This document shows, in pieces, positions 26,724-34,755 of a stretch of DNA of 60,917 bases. The stretch spans positions 1 to 60,917 of the forward strand of contig DBTT01000002.1 of assembly GCA_002307185.1 (NCBI GenBank). Direction: 5' to 3'. Below the pieces are notes generated by a model. It was given only the letters and a program-made list of their open reading frames with translations. It had not been told where the DNA came from and searched no databases. Source of the stretch: Bacteroidales bacterium UBA1309 (GTDB taxonomy: Bacteria; Bacteroidota; Bacteroidia; Bacteroidales; Dysgonomonadaceae). The stretch's first letter is position 1. Each line of letters starts with the position of its first letter. Position numbers and translations under genes: made by a program.

Positions 26724-28829
26724 TTAGAAGAACTTGTATCTGTTGTCTTTTACTTCCAATTTGTTTTTCAACACTTCGAAAGATTGATACATGATTCGAT
26801 AAGCGTTGTTTTGCTTAATACTTAATTCGATTTCTTTTGCATTAAACTGTTTTGGAAGGTTTGTGCGGTTTGTCACTTGAACAGCCAACACACCGTTGTC
26901 TCCTTTTATTGGGCCGCTTACGGCATTCAATTGCCCATGAGCCGAATACACATTCAAAGCTGATTCGTGACCCAACCCTGCCAATGAATTTGCAGCAAAA
27001 TTCACAAATTTGACCGTGTCAACTTTTGAAGACATGCTTGCAGCATATTCATCCAAACTCTTCAAGTTTTTTGCTTTTAATGCAGCGATAATTTTTTCGG
27101 CTTTCTTTTCTTTAATTAGTTCTGCTTTTAGGATTTGAGAAACTTCTGCATATGGCACATAACCTGCTTCGATTTTCTTTGTAACCAAGGCTATCACCCG
27201 TTTGTCTGAGAAATCAAACTTTTTCACAGCCCCAACTTTTTCGTTAAATGCCCAACTAACTACTTGGCGAGAACCTTGAACTTGTCCAAGCGCTGGGTCG
27301 GATGTTGTGATCATGAAATCGGGAACCAAGTTGTACCCTTTTTCTTGAGCTGCTTTGGCAAATTTATCAGGTGTTCCAAAGTCGGTAACAAATTTGTTCA
27401 ATTCGTTGTCCAAATTGTTTTGGGTTTTGTCGCTGGCTATGACCGGCATTTCGATAAATGCTATTTTGACTTTGTTGACAGGAGCAGTGCGGTCTGCGAT
27501 TTTGATGATCTGTGCCTGTCCGTTCTTTACGATTTTGGTAATTTCTCCTTTTGCTGTGTTGAAGCATGCTTTCTGCAATTCGGCGCCTGCATTTGCAAGC
27601 ATCGCCTCGGTCACCCATTGCCCGCCTTGGCCGTTGGATTGCCCAAGCTCTTTTGCTACGGCATCAAAATCTTTTCCTCCTTTGACGACATTGATAATGC
27701 TGTCTGCTTTCGAGGCTTTTCCTGCTGTTTCGGGAACAGCGATTAGCTGCACTTTCACAGAGTCGGGAGCAACTGTTTTTGCCAATAATTTATAGAGGCG
27801 ATAAGCATCTGAAGATTTGATAGGTCCTTTTACATCACCTATGGCCGCTGATTGGGCAAATGCTTTTTCTTCACCGTTCAGGCTGTTGACAGAAAGGAAT
27901 ACGTCTTGGAATGGTATGCTTGAATATTCTGTAACGACGTTTGCTACATTTGTTGTCGCAGCCAATTTATCGTGAGCCTCATTTATGGACTTTTCAACAG
28001 CCAGATAGTCTTCTTGGCTTGGAATGACATCCTTTACGAAATAGCTCACCTTGGCCATATCGACATAGGTCTTGAAGTTCTTTTTACGGCTATCGTAAAG
28101 CTTTTTTACTTCATCGTCGCTCACATTCACCGAGTTGTCGGGGATAGAAGTATATCTTTGCAATACATAAGAGATGTCGGCAGTGTATTTCGAATCATCG
28201 AAGTTTTGTTTGGTTTCTATCGGATTCACTAATATTGCACCAGCAAGCAAAGCGTTGTATTTTTCTTCCAAGCGTTGGTATTTAATCATGCGTTCAATGA
28301 AGATCCACTGTGCCTTGTACATTTGTGCATATGCCTTTTCTTCATCCTTAAGGCCCTTGTCGGTATTGATAAACGTTAGGAATTGATCCAATCTTTGTTT
28401 GCTAAATTGTCTGTTTTCATCCAAAAAAATAGGCAGTTGGGTCAAGACCGGAGATATGTTTTCGCCGTACACCATGTCGTTCATCTCTTCCTTGGAAACA
28501 GCCAATCCTAATTTTGCGGTTTGCTTATCAAGGATGATTTCCTTCACCATTTGTTGATATACTCTTTCACGAATTTGCGTCATAGTATTTTCATCAACAG
28601 AACTGCTGCCACTAATGAACTTTTGGAAGTCTTCCCATTCATTCACTCTTCCCTGATACGTTTTTGTATCAACAGTTTCACCATCAACAGTGAATGCCTT
28701 GTCTCTGAATTTGTTCACCCAGGCGTTTCCTGATGTGAACAAGTCTGTAAGAATAAAAGCGAGAAGGGCAAGTCCCAATGCTCCGATGAGTAGCCCAGCT
28801 CTATTCCTAAGTCTCTGTAATGTAGCCAT
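26724..28829 (-). CDS. SurA/PpiD-like periplasmic peptidyl-prolyl isomerase
   Basis: A 701-residue membrane-anchored foldase. The N-terminus MATLQRLRNRAGLLIGALGLALLAFILTDL is the single inner-membrane anchor, followed by a SurA-type chaperone domain (DGETVDTKTYQGRVNEWEDFQ) and parvulin-like PPIase segments, including GGQWVTEAMLANAGAELQKACFNTAKGEI near residue 400. The architecture matches Bacteroidota PpiD-like proteins that assist outer-membrane protein folding at the Sec exit. Whether the isomerase active site is functional is not clear from sequence. It is monocistronic between a 23-bp hairpin terminator and a long intergenic gap. Confidence 0.88.
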   Translation of the reverse strand: MATLQRLRNRAGLLIGALGLALLAFILTDLFTSGNAWVNKFRDKAFTVDGETVDTKTYQGRVNEWEDFQKFISGSSSVDENTMTQIRERVYQQMVKEIILDKQTAKLGLAVSKEEMNDMVYGENISPVLTQLPIFLDENRQFSKQRLDQFLTFINTDKGLKDEEKAYAQMYKAQWIFIERMIKYQRLEEKYNALLAGAILVNPIETKQNFDDSKYTADISYVLQRYTSIPDNSVNVSDDEVKKLYDSRKKNFKTYVDMAKVSYFVKDVIPSQEDYLAVEKSINEAHDKLAATTNVANVVTEYSSIPFQDVFLSVNSLNGEEKAFAQSAAIGDVKGPIKSSDAYRLYKLLAKTVAPDSVKVQLIAVPETAGKASKADSIINVVKGGKDFDAVAKELGQSNGQGGQWVTEAMLANAGAELQKACFNTAKGEITKIVKNGQAQIIKIADRTAPVNKVKIAFIEMPVIASDKTQNNLDNELNKFVTDFGTPDKFAKAAQEKGYNLVPDFMITTSDPALGQVQGSRQVVSWAFNEKVGAVKKFDFSDKRVIALVTKKIEAGYVPYAEVSQILKAELIKEKKAEKIIAALKAKNLKSLDEYAASMSSKVDTVKFVNFAANSLAGLGHESALNVYSAHGQLNAVSGPIKGDNGVLAVQVTNRTNLPKQFNAKEIELSIKQNNAYRIMYQSFEVLKNKLEVKDNRYKFF

Positions 28830-29212
28830 TTAGTAACTGTGAAATTATTAGATTTGTCTCTTTGTATATTGTATTTTTATAAAATAGCCCACGAAGATAA
28901 TAATTTTTGTTTCTATTCTATGATTTTTTTTTAAAAATCATCTTTTTGATATGCGCATATATTGTACGGATTCATTACAAATATTGATTCCTGAACTATT
29001 GAGGCATATTTTTCCCAATTCAATGATTTATTGTGGTCGGTGATGCCAGGGCTTTAGTGGTTATATAAGCATTTAGCAAAAGCATGCGGTTATTCTTGAA
29101 CTAAGAATGATTATCTTTTTTTATAGATAGTCTCCAGTAATGATGAACACGAGATGCCACGTTCCTGGATTCTATTATATAAGGACAAGAAGTTCTCCTT
29201 GAGAAGAAGTCT
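28830..29212. other. Intergenic gap with no supported gene
   Basis: This stretch of 383 nt lies between the PpiD-like gene start and the 3' end of the DUF4294 gene, both on the minus strand. Only a weak short hairpin (29092-29108) was noted. No tRNA-like or conserved RNA fold and no credible reading frame was seen. Confidence 0.45.
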
Positions 29213-29812
29213 TTATAGCACTCCCTGCTGTACCTGTATGACGATGCGTTCGATAAGCCGGTCTTTTCCTTCGGGATCATATTCTTGCCTGAGGCTGTTT
29301 CCGAAAATGCCGGCAAAAGCGTTGTAAACTCCTGCCTTGAAAGTTCCGACCAAAGACTTTACGATCTCGTAGGTTGAGACATTACATTCCCTATCGATCA
29401 GTTTGACTAAAATTTTCCCCTGATTCTTGGTGAGCTTCTTCATCCGCGGTTTATACGCATCCATCACATATTTTTGGACAGCACTCAAGTGCTTTTTTTT
29501 AGCTTTTTCGTCAGGAAGCGTTTCCATATATTCATATGTCTCGATAATCATCTTTGAAACATCTTGAGCATATGGCATAGCCTTCTTCACGTCACGTACC
29601 AACCGCGTGTATTCTGTCCGTTGTCTGTCATTGGTGAAAACCAAAGGAGGATATATGAAGATTTCCTGAATCCAAAGAGAAGCGATCAATTCGCCGTTAT
29701 ACATTTCTGCCGGGCACTTGTAATACATCGCAGCCTCCTGCCCACACAGCTTGTAGATTGACAGTGTGAGCAAGAGAGCAACAGAGGGGACGATATGTTG
29801 AATAAGCTTCAT
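29213..29812 (-). CDS. DUF4294 domain-containing exported protein
   Basis: A 199-residue protein with a hydrophobic export signal (VPSVALLLTLSIYKLCG). The central part ASLWIQEIFIYPPLVFTNDRQRTEYTRLVRDVKKAMPYA, followed by YMETLPDEKAKKKHL and LIDRECNVSTYEIVKSLVGTFKAGVYNAFAGIFG, is the DUF4294 pattern found across Bacteroidota. Its biochemical role is not known. A -7-like TAATTTTG occurs on the minus strand at 29847-29854. It stands alone. Confidence 0.8.
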   Translation of the reverse strand: MKLIQHIVPSVALLLTLSIYKLCGQEAAMYYKCPAEMYNGELIASLWIQEIFIYPPLVFTNDRQRTEYTRLVRDVKKAMPYAQDVSKMIIETYEYMETLPDEKAKKKHLSAVQKYVMDAYKPRMKKLTKNQGKILVKLIDRECNVSTYEIVKSLVGTFKAGVYNAFAGIFGNSLRQEYDPEGKDRLIERIVIQVQQGVL

Positions 29813-29846
29813 TTGGCTTGAATTACAAGACAGAATTAATAGCCAA

Positions 29847-29854
29847 CAAAATTA
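29847..29854 (-). promoter_or_regulatory. Possible -7 box for the DUF4294 gene
   Basis: Reads TAATTTTG on the minus strand, 35 nt before the ATG. The -33 position has no good match. Confidence 0.35.
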
Positions 29855-30056
29855 TATAGTTTTCGATGTACTCGGTGATAAATAACAATTAATATTGTAT
29901 GAATAATTGATATTTATATTTTTTGAGGAAAAGTTTGCATTAAATAATACTTTGCTGCATTGAAGTATAGGTTTTCGGGGTGGAAGTGAAAGGCGTGATA
30001 AACCTTAAAATTGGGAAAAAACGTTTGTATAGAGTGTGGTATCCGGAAAAATGTAT

Positions 30057-30064
30057 TATCTTTG
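30057..30064 (+). promoter_or_regulatory. -7 box of the DUF177-rpmF-fabH operon
   Basis: TATCTTTG matches TAnnTTTG. The start site would be about 20 nt before the GTG at 30090. The -33 region carries only TGTG at 18 nt, so this is a partial match. Confidence 0.45.
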
Positions 30065-30089
30065 CGAACTCTTAAGTGAATTATAAGAA

Positions 30090-30656
30090 GTGGCAAAATT
30101 TAGTCAATATAAAATAGCTCTTCGGAACTTTTCGAATGAGCCACAATCGTATGATTTTCAGCTTGATAATGATTTTTTCAAGCATATGGACGGAGCTGCC
30201 GATATCCAAAAGGGATCGGTGAAAGTGGCTTTGGTTGTGAAAAAGACTCCTGCTGCGTTTGAATTCTCGTTCGAGCTTCAAGGCGTAGTGTATGTGCCTT
30301 GCGATCGTTGTTTGGACGAGATGCCCATCGAAGTAATTTCACAAAATAGGCTTTTTGTGAAGTTTGGGAAAGAGTTTTCGGAAGAAAACGATGAGATTGT
30401 CATCATTCCTGAAGACGAAGGGGAGATCAATGTTGTGTGGTTCATTTATGAATTTGTCGCATTGAGCATTCCGATGAAACGGATTCACCCGCCAGGAAAA
30501 TGTAACAAGATAATGACTTCTAAGCTCAATAAATACAAGCCGGATGCTTCTGGTGGCGGAGATGATGGGGAAGAGGTCGAAATAGAAACCGATGATGCCC
30601 CAGTGGATGTCGATCCGCGTTGGGATAGCTTGAAAGACTTGAATTTGGAGGATTGA
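30090..30656 (+). CDS. DUF177 (YceD-like) protein
   Basis: A 188-residue protein of the YceD/DUF177 family, recognised by the CxxC in GVVYVPCDRCLDEMPIEV and by its fixed position directly before rpmF. In bacteria and plastids this family is linked to 23S rRNA processing and L32 function. The C-terminus is strongly acidic (GDDGEEVEIETDDAPVDVDP). The start codon is GTG, soon after a -7 box, so the leader is short. It is separated from rpmF by 45 nt. Confidence 0.88.
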   Translation: MAKFSQYKIALRNFSNEPQSYDFQLDNDFFKHMDGAADIQKGSVKVALVVKKTPAAFEFSFELQGVVYVPCDRCLDEMPIEVISQNRLFVKFGKEFSEENDEIVIIPEDEGEINVVWFIYEFVALSIPMKRIHPPGKCNKIMTSKLNKYKPDASGGGDDGEEVEIETDDAPVDVDPRWDSLKDLNLED

Positions 30657-30701
30657 CGGTAATTAACAGTATAAACTATAAACAATTAAATATATAATAA
30701 G

Positions 30702-30884
30702 ATGGCACATCCTAAACGTAGGCAGTCGAAAACCAGAACAGCTAAAAGAAGAACTCATGACAAAGCTGTTACTCCAACGTTGGCTCTTTGTCCAAACTGT
30801 GGAGCATGGCACGTATTTCACACAGTGTGTGGTGAATGTGGTTATTACAGAGGCAAGTTAGCAATTGAAAAGGCGGCTATATAA
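30702..30884 (+). CDS. rpmF: 50S ribosomal protein L32
   Basis: A 60-residue basic protein: AHPKRRQSKTRTAKRR at the N-terminus and a zinc-ribbon LCPNCGAWH...VCGECGYYRG with four cysteines (the zinc-binding C+ form). It is part of the large ribosomal subunit. Its place between DUF177 and fabH is the conserved bacterial order linking ribosome and fatty-acid synthesis. Confidence 0.97.
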   Translation: MAHPKRRQSKTRTAKRRTHDKAVTPTLALCPNCGAWHVFHTVCGECGYYRGKLAIEKAAI

Positions 30885-30901
30885 GAGCTTGAACTTATAG
30901 G

Positions 30902-30932
30902 AAAGTCCTAAAGCGATTTAGGGCTTTTTCTT
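30902..30932 (+). terminator. Hairpin between rpmF and fabH
   Basis: The stem AAGTCCTAAA (30903-30912) pairs with TTTAGGGCTT (30917-30926), with one G-T pair, around GCGA, followed by TTTTCTTT. It is likely an attenuating terminator: no separate promoter for fabH is evident, so read-through would set the fabH level. Confidence 0.65.
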
Positions 30933-30954
30933 TCATAAAAATTCTAAAACCGAA

Positions 30955-31947
30955 ATGATTAAAGCTGCAATTACCGGAATCGGAGCGTGGGCTCCCGAAG
31001 ATATTATCACCAACGAAGACATCGCAAAGCTAGTTGATACTTCCGATGAATGGATTATGTCACGCGTGGGAATTAAGGAAAGACGGGTTCTCAAAGGGGA
31101 AGGTCGGGGGACTTCTGTCATGGGCATAAAAGCTGTGGAAGAACTTCTGAGCAAAACTGGGACCAAACCTGAGGAAATAGAAGTAGTGATTTTTGCCACC
31201 ACTACGCCAGATTACGCTTTTCCCTCCACTGCCTCTATTGTCGCTGAGGGGGTTGGAATCAAAAATGCTTTTTGCTTCGACTTGCAAGGCGCATGTTCTG
31301 GATTTATTTTTGCTTTGGAAACGGGTTCAAATTTTATCCGTTCTGGTTCATACAAGAAAGTGATTGTTCTCGGTGGCGACAAGATGACAGCCATCACCGA
31401 CTATGAAGACCGCACCACTTGTGCCTTGTTTGGGGACACGGCTGGGGCAGTTTTGTTGGAACCGACAACCGAAGATTTGGGCATCAAGGATGCGATCCTC
31501 CATACCGATGGCGTGGGGATACCCCATCTGCACATGAAAGGTGGCGGCTCTGCTTATCCGGCATCGAAAGAAACGGTGGAAAAGAAAATGCACTATGTGT
31601 ATCAAGAAGGCCAAGCCGTTTTTAAACACGCCGTTTCGAAAATGGCCGATGTGTCTGCTGAAATCATGGAACGGAATCACCTGACAAACGAAGATGTGGC
31701 ATGGTTTGTCCCTCATCAGGCAAATTTGCGCATCATCGATGCAGCAGCCAAACGCATGGGGCTTTCATCCGACAAGGTGATGATCAACATCCAAAAATAC
31801 GGTAATTCAAGCGCCGGCACGATCCCTACTTGTCTTCACGAATGGGAATCAAAGCTCAAAAAGGGTGACAATATCATTTTGGCTGCTTTTGGTGCTGGGT
31901 TCACTTGGGGTTCCATCTATTTGAAATGGGGCTACGATCCAAAATAA
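30955..31947 (+). CDS. fabH: 3-oxoacyl-[ACP] synthase III (KAS III)
   Basis: A 330-residue condensing enzyme that starts fatty-acid synthesis from acyl-CoA and malonyl-ACP. Catalytic Cys in FDLQGACSGFIFAL, His in VPHQANLRI and Asn in YGNSSAGTIPTCL are intact, and GAGFTWGS near the end is typical. Length is normal. It follows rpmF by 70 nt with a hairpin in between. Confidence 0.96.
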   Translation: MIKAAITGIGAWAPEDIITNEDIAKLVDTSDEWIMSRVGIKERRVLKGEGRGTSVMGIKAVEELLSKTGTKPEEIEVVIFATTTPDYAFPSTASIVAEGVGIKNAFCFDLQGACSGFIFALETGSNFIRSGSYKKVIVLGGDKMTAITDYEDRTTCALFGDTAGAVLLEPTTEDLGIKDAILHTDGVGIPHLHMKGGGSAYPASKETVEKKMHYVYQEGQAVFKHAVSKMADVSAEIMERNHLTNEDVAWFVPHQANLRIIDAAAKRMGLSSDKVMINIQKYGNSSAGTIPTCLHEWESKLKKGDNIILAAFGAGFTWGSIYLKWGYDPK

Positions 31948-31978
31948 TTTTGAAAAATATTCAATAACTATATAGGTG

Positions 31979-32006
31979 AAAACGCATCTTTTGTGGGATG
32001 CGTTTT
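31979..32006 (+). terminator. fabH terminator overlapping the era promoter
   Basis: A perfect 10-bp stem AAAACGCATC (31979-31988) with GATGCGTTTT (31997-32006) around an 8-nt loop, followed by T-rich sequence. Its loop carries the TTTG of the era promoter. Confidence 0.75.
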
Positions 32007-32021
32007 TATTTTGTACTTTTG
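31990..32021 (+). promoter_or_regulatory. era promoter inside the terminator
   Basis: TTTG (31990-31993), 20 nt, then TACTTTTG (32014-32021) is a full Bacteroidota promoter match. The start would be near 32028, leaving about 20 nt to the era ATG at 32048. Confidence 0.6.
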
Positions 32022-32047
32022 AGAACCAAACATACATTAATCAACTT

Positions 32048-32929
32048 ATGCATAGGTCAGGATTCGTCAATATTGTAGGAAATCCAAATGTGGGGAAATC
32101 AACTCTGACTAACTTATTGGTTGGGCAGAAGTTATCGATTGTTACTTCCAAAGCCCAAACCACAAGGCACCGGATCTTAGGAATTGTCAATACCGAAGAA
32201 TATCAGATCGTATATTCTGATACACCGGGAGTCCTCCGTCCGAACTATAAATTGCAGGAATCGATGCTGAATTTTTCAGAATCGGCTCTTGGAGATGCAG
32301 ATGTGTTGCTCTATGTGACGGATGTTGTTGAAAAAATTCACAAGAACGATGAGTTCTTGGCAAAAGTACAGAAGGTAGAAGCCCCTGTTTTGCTGCTTAT
32401 TAATAAAATTGACCAGACCAATCAGACCAATTTGATTCAACTGGTGGAGCAATGGAAGGATTTGCTGCCCCATGCTGAAATTATCCCGATTGCTGCATTG
32501 AGCAAATTCAATGTCGAACTTGTCCGCAAGCGCATTGTCGAGTTGTTGCCCGAATCACCTCCTTATTTTGAAAAAGATGCGATGACCGATCGTCCTGCAC
32601 GCTTCTTTGTGACCGAAATTATCCGCGAAAAAATTCTGCTATATTATCAGAAAGAGATTCCTTATTCAGTGGAAGTCATTGTGGAGGAGTTCAAGGATAC
32701 GTCGGGAATCATTAATATAAGAGCTTTGGTCATATGTGAACGAGACACCCAAAAAGGCATTATCATTGGACATCAGGGCTTGGCCTTGAAGAAAGTAGGC
32801 TCAATGGCACGAAAGGATATTGAACGCTTTTTCGATAAAAAAGTCTTTTTGGAAATGTATGTGAAAGTGGAGAAAGATTGGCGAAGCCGCGACAACCTAT
32901 TGCGGGCATATGGCTATCGTTTAGATTAA
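32048..32929 (+). CDS. era: GTPase Era
   Basis: A 293-residue GTPase for 16S rRNA maturation and 30S assembly. G1 is GNPNVGKSTL, G2 the KAQTTRHRI loop, G3 DTPGVL, G4 NKID; the C-terminal KH domain has GIIIGHQGLALKKVGSMARKDIE. ATG 32048 (MHRSGFVNIVG) is the family start; an upstream GTG at 31976 would put 24 residues across a terminator hairpin and a promoter, so it is rejected. prmA follows 14 nt later. Confidence 0.96.
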   Translation: MHRSGFVNIVGNPNVGKSTLTNLLVGQKLSIVTSKAQTTRHRILGIVNTEEYQIVYSDTPGVLRPNYKLQESMLNFSESALGDADVLLYVTDVVEKIHKNDEFLAKVQKVEAPVLLLINKIDQTNQTNLIQLVEQWKDLLPHAEIIPIAALSKFNVELVRKRIVELLPESPPYFEKDAMTDRPARFFVTEIIREKILLYYQKEIPYSVEVIVEEFKDTSGIINIRALVICERDTQKGIIIGHQGLALKKVGSMARKDIERFFDKKVFLEMYVKVEKDWRSRDNLLRAYGYRLD

Positions 32930-32943
32930 TTCCTTTATGAACA

Positions 32944-33783
32944 ATGGATTATACAGAAGTTAAATTTGTCTGCCAGCCTTACGAAGAGGCGACAAAAGAC
33001 ATTTTGGCTGCCTTGGCTGCTGAAATCGGATTTGAGAGTTTTGTGGATGCAGAATCTGGGGTCACAGCGTATATCCCATCAAAATTGTTCGATGAAGCTG
33101 CTTTGGAAAGACTGATTGAAGAGTTTCCTTTGGACACAGAGTTAAGCTATCAGTTTCAGGAAATCGAAGGGCAGAATTGGAATGAAGAATGGGAGAAAAA
33201 TTATTTTCAACCGCTCATTATAGATGAGCGCTGCATAGTGCAAAGTTCGTTTCATAATGCGCCTAAAACCTTTGAATATAACATAATCATTGACCCAAAG
33301 ATGGCTTTTGGAACAGGCCATCACCAAACTACCGAATTAATGATTCGTTCCATCCTCCAAGAGGAGCTTTCTGGCAAATCACTGCTCGATATGGGTTGTG
33401 GAACGGCGATACTTGCAATACTCGCTTCGATGCGCGGTGCAGATCCAATTCTTGCGATTGATATTGACGAATGGGCATACGACAATGCCGTGGAGAATCT
33501 TGGATTGAATAATATCCAAAATATAAATGTCTTGATTGGTGGTGCGGAATTGCTTGCGGACCAAATATTTGACGTGATTTTGGCCAATATCAACCGCAAT
33601 ATTTTGCTCAATGATATTTCCAGGTATGTTGATGTCCTGAACAAGGGAGGGGGCCTGTTTTTGAGCGGATTCTATCTAGAAGATATACCTGCAATCCTTG
33701 CGGAATGCCAAAAGCAAGGATTGGCTTATGTCTCGCATGCGGAAAAAGACAATTGGGTGGCGGTGAAGTTTCAGAAAAATTAG
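32944..33783 (+). CDS. prmA: Ribosomal protein L11 methyltransferase
   Basis: A 279-residue SAM-dependent methyltransferase. The N-terminal L11-binding domain is followed by NWNEEWEKNYFQPLII, then the PrmA motifs KMAFGTGHHQTTELM, LLDMGCGTAILAI, AIDIDEWAYDNAVEN and VILANINRNILL. It trimethylates lysines and the N-terminus of L11. It lies 14 nt after era and 20 nt before the next gene, in the same operon. Confidence 0.95.
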   Translation: MDYTEVKFVCQPYEEATKDILAALAAEIGFESFVDAESGVTAYIPSKLFDEAALERLIEEFPLDTELSYQFQEIEGQNWNEEWEKNYFQPLIIDERCIVQSSFHNAPKTFEYNIIIDPKMAFGTGHHQTTELMIRSILQEELSGKSLLDMGCGTAILAILASMRGADPILAIDIDEWAYDNAVENLGLNNIQNINVLIGGAELLADQIFDVILANINRNILLNDISRYVDVLNKGGGLFLSGFYLEDIPAILAECQKQGLAYVSHAEKDNWVAVKFQKN

Positions 33784-33803
33784 TCACAATCAAAAAAATA
33801 TTC

Positions 33804-34736
33804 ATGGACAAGCAAATTGCAAACACCGTTCTTCTGATTGAACCTTTGAATTTTGGATTCAACAATGAATCGGCTCAATATAACTTTTTGCAACAACAGG
33901 CTGGGATATCCAATCAAGAGATCTCCGCTTTGGCTCGCACTGAATTGTGTTGCATTGCCGCAGCGCTTAGAGCCAAAGGTGTGAATGTGATTTTAGTGCA
34001 AGACGATGAATTTCAAAAAACTCCGTCATCGGTCTTTGTGGCAAGTTGGATTTCTTTTCATGAAGACTCTCGAATCGTCGCTTATCCTATTGCTTGTGAA
34101 AACAGAAAGTCAGAGCGGAGAGGCGATATTTTAAGCATCATCGTGGACAACGATTTCCCCGTTTACGACATTGTGGATATTTCAACCTATGAAAATGAGG
34201 GGAAATTCCTTCACGGAACGGAAAGTGTTGTTTTTGATCGGGTGAATAAGGTGGCATATACAGCTATTTCTCCAGTGAGCGATGCTTCCGTTTTTTCTGA
34301 ACTTTCGGCCAAATATGGATATTTTCCCATTTCTTTTTCAGCGGCACTCGATCATGAGGGCGAAAGGCGGCCAGTGTTTTCTACAAATCTAGTTTTGAGT
34401 ATTGCGGACAGGTATGCGATTGTGTGTTTGGAATCTATCAGCAATCGGGAAGAAAGAGGGTTTGTAAGAAAAGTGCTTGTGGATGGAGGTAAAAGAATTG
34501 TCGAAATAACACAAGAACAAGCTCTTAAATTTGTCGGAAGCGCCATCCAACTTCAAAAAGTGAATGGAGAAAAGCTGCTTTTGATGTCAGAAGGAGCCTA
34601 CACGGCATTGAGCGGAGTTCAAATTGAAACGCTTAGATCTTTTAATGAAATTCTAACAGTAGATATCCCCATTATGGAGCAGGTCGGAGGAGCAAGTATT
34701 GGCAGTGTTGTAGCCAGTGTGTTTTTGCCAAAATAA
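33804..34736 (+). CDS. Arginine-deiminase-fold protein (CtlX-like), predicted catalytically dead
   Basis: A 310-residue protein that aligns along its length with the Bacteroidota citrulline-utilisation hydrolase CtlX (amidinotransferase/deiminase fold): TVLLIEPLNFGFNNESAQYN, WISFHEDSRIVAYPIACENR, FLHGTESVVFDR, VCLESI and the ending VGGASIGSVVASVFLPK. The catalytic Cys, expected in the GGGSARC motif near the C-terminus, is Ser301 here; the catalytic His of YHTN is Ser193 (FSTN), and FPNNW is replaced by FVASW. The fold seems kept but the chemistry lost, suggesting a binding or regulatory pseudoenzyme. ATG 33804 fits the family; an upstream frame overlaps prmA. It sits between prmA and tamL. 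The comparison was made from memory of the family. Confidence 0.75.
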   Translation: MDKQIANTVLLIEPLNFGFNNESAQYNFLQQQAGISNQEISALARTELCCIAAALRAKGVNVILVQDDEFQKTPSSVFVASWISFHEDSRIVAYPIACENRKSERRGDILSIIVDNDFPVYDIVDISTYENEGKFLHGTESVVFDRVNKVAYTAISPVSDASVFSELSAKYGYFPISFSAALDHEGERRPVFSTNLVLSIADRYAIVCLESISNREERGFVRKVLVDGGKRIVEITQEQALKFVGSAIQLQKVNGEKLLLMSEGAYTALSGVQIETLRSFNEILTVDIPIMEQVGGASIGSVVASVFLPK

Positions 34737-34755
34737 ATTGATTTTGATCTTGTAG

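Noticed and set aside
27264..27795. Two plus-strand open frames of about 150 codons antisense to the PpiD-like gene
   Set aside because: The minus-strand protein has clear signal anchor and PPIase features; the antisense frames do not.
29041..29120. Possible small RNA or terminator hairpin in the PpiD/DUF4294 gap
   Set aside because: The stem is only six base pairs and lacks supporting promoter or conservation evidence.
31976..32047. Extended GTG start for era
   Set aside because: The added residues would be encoded by the fabH terminator hairpin and the era promoter; family members start at MHRSGFV.
33705..33803. Upstream start of the CtlX-like gene overlapping prmA
   Set aside because: The extra residues are a shadow of the prmA 3' end; ATG 33804 matches the family start.
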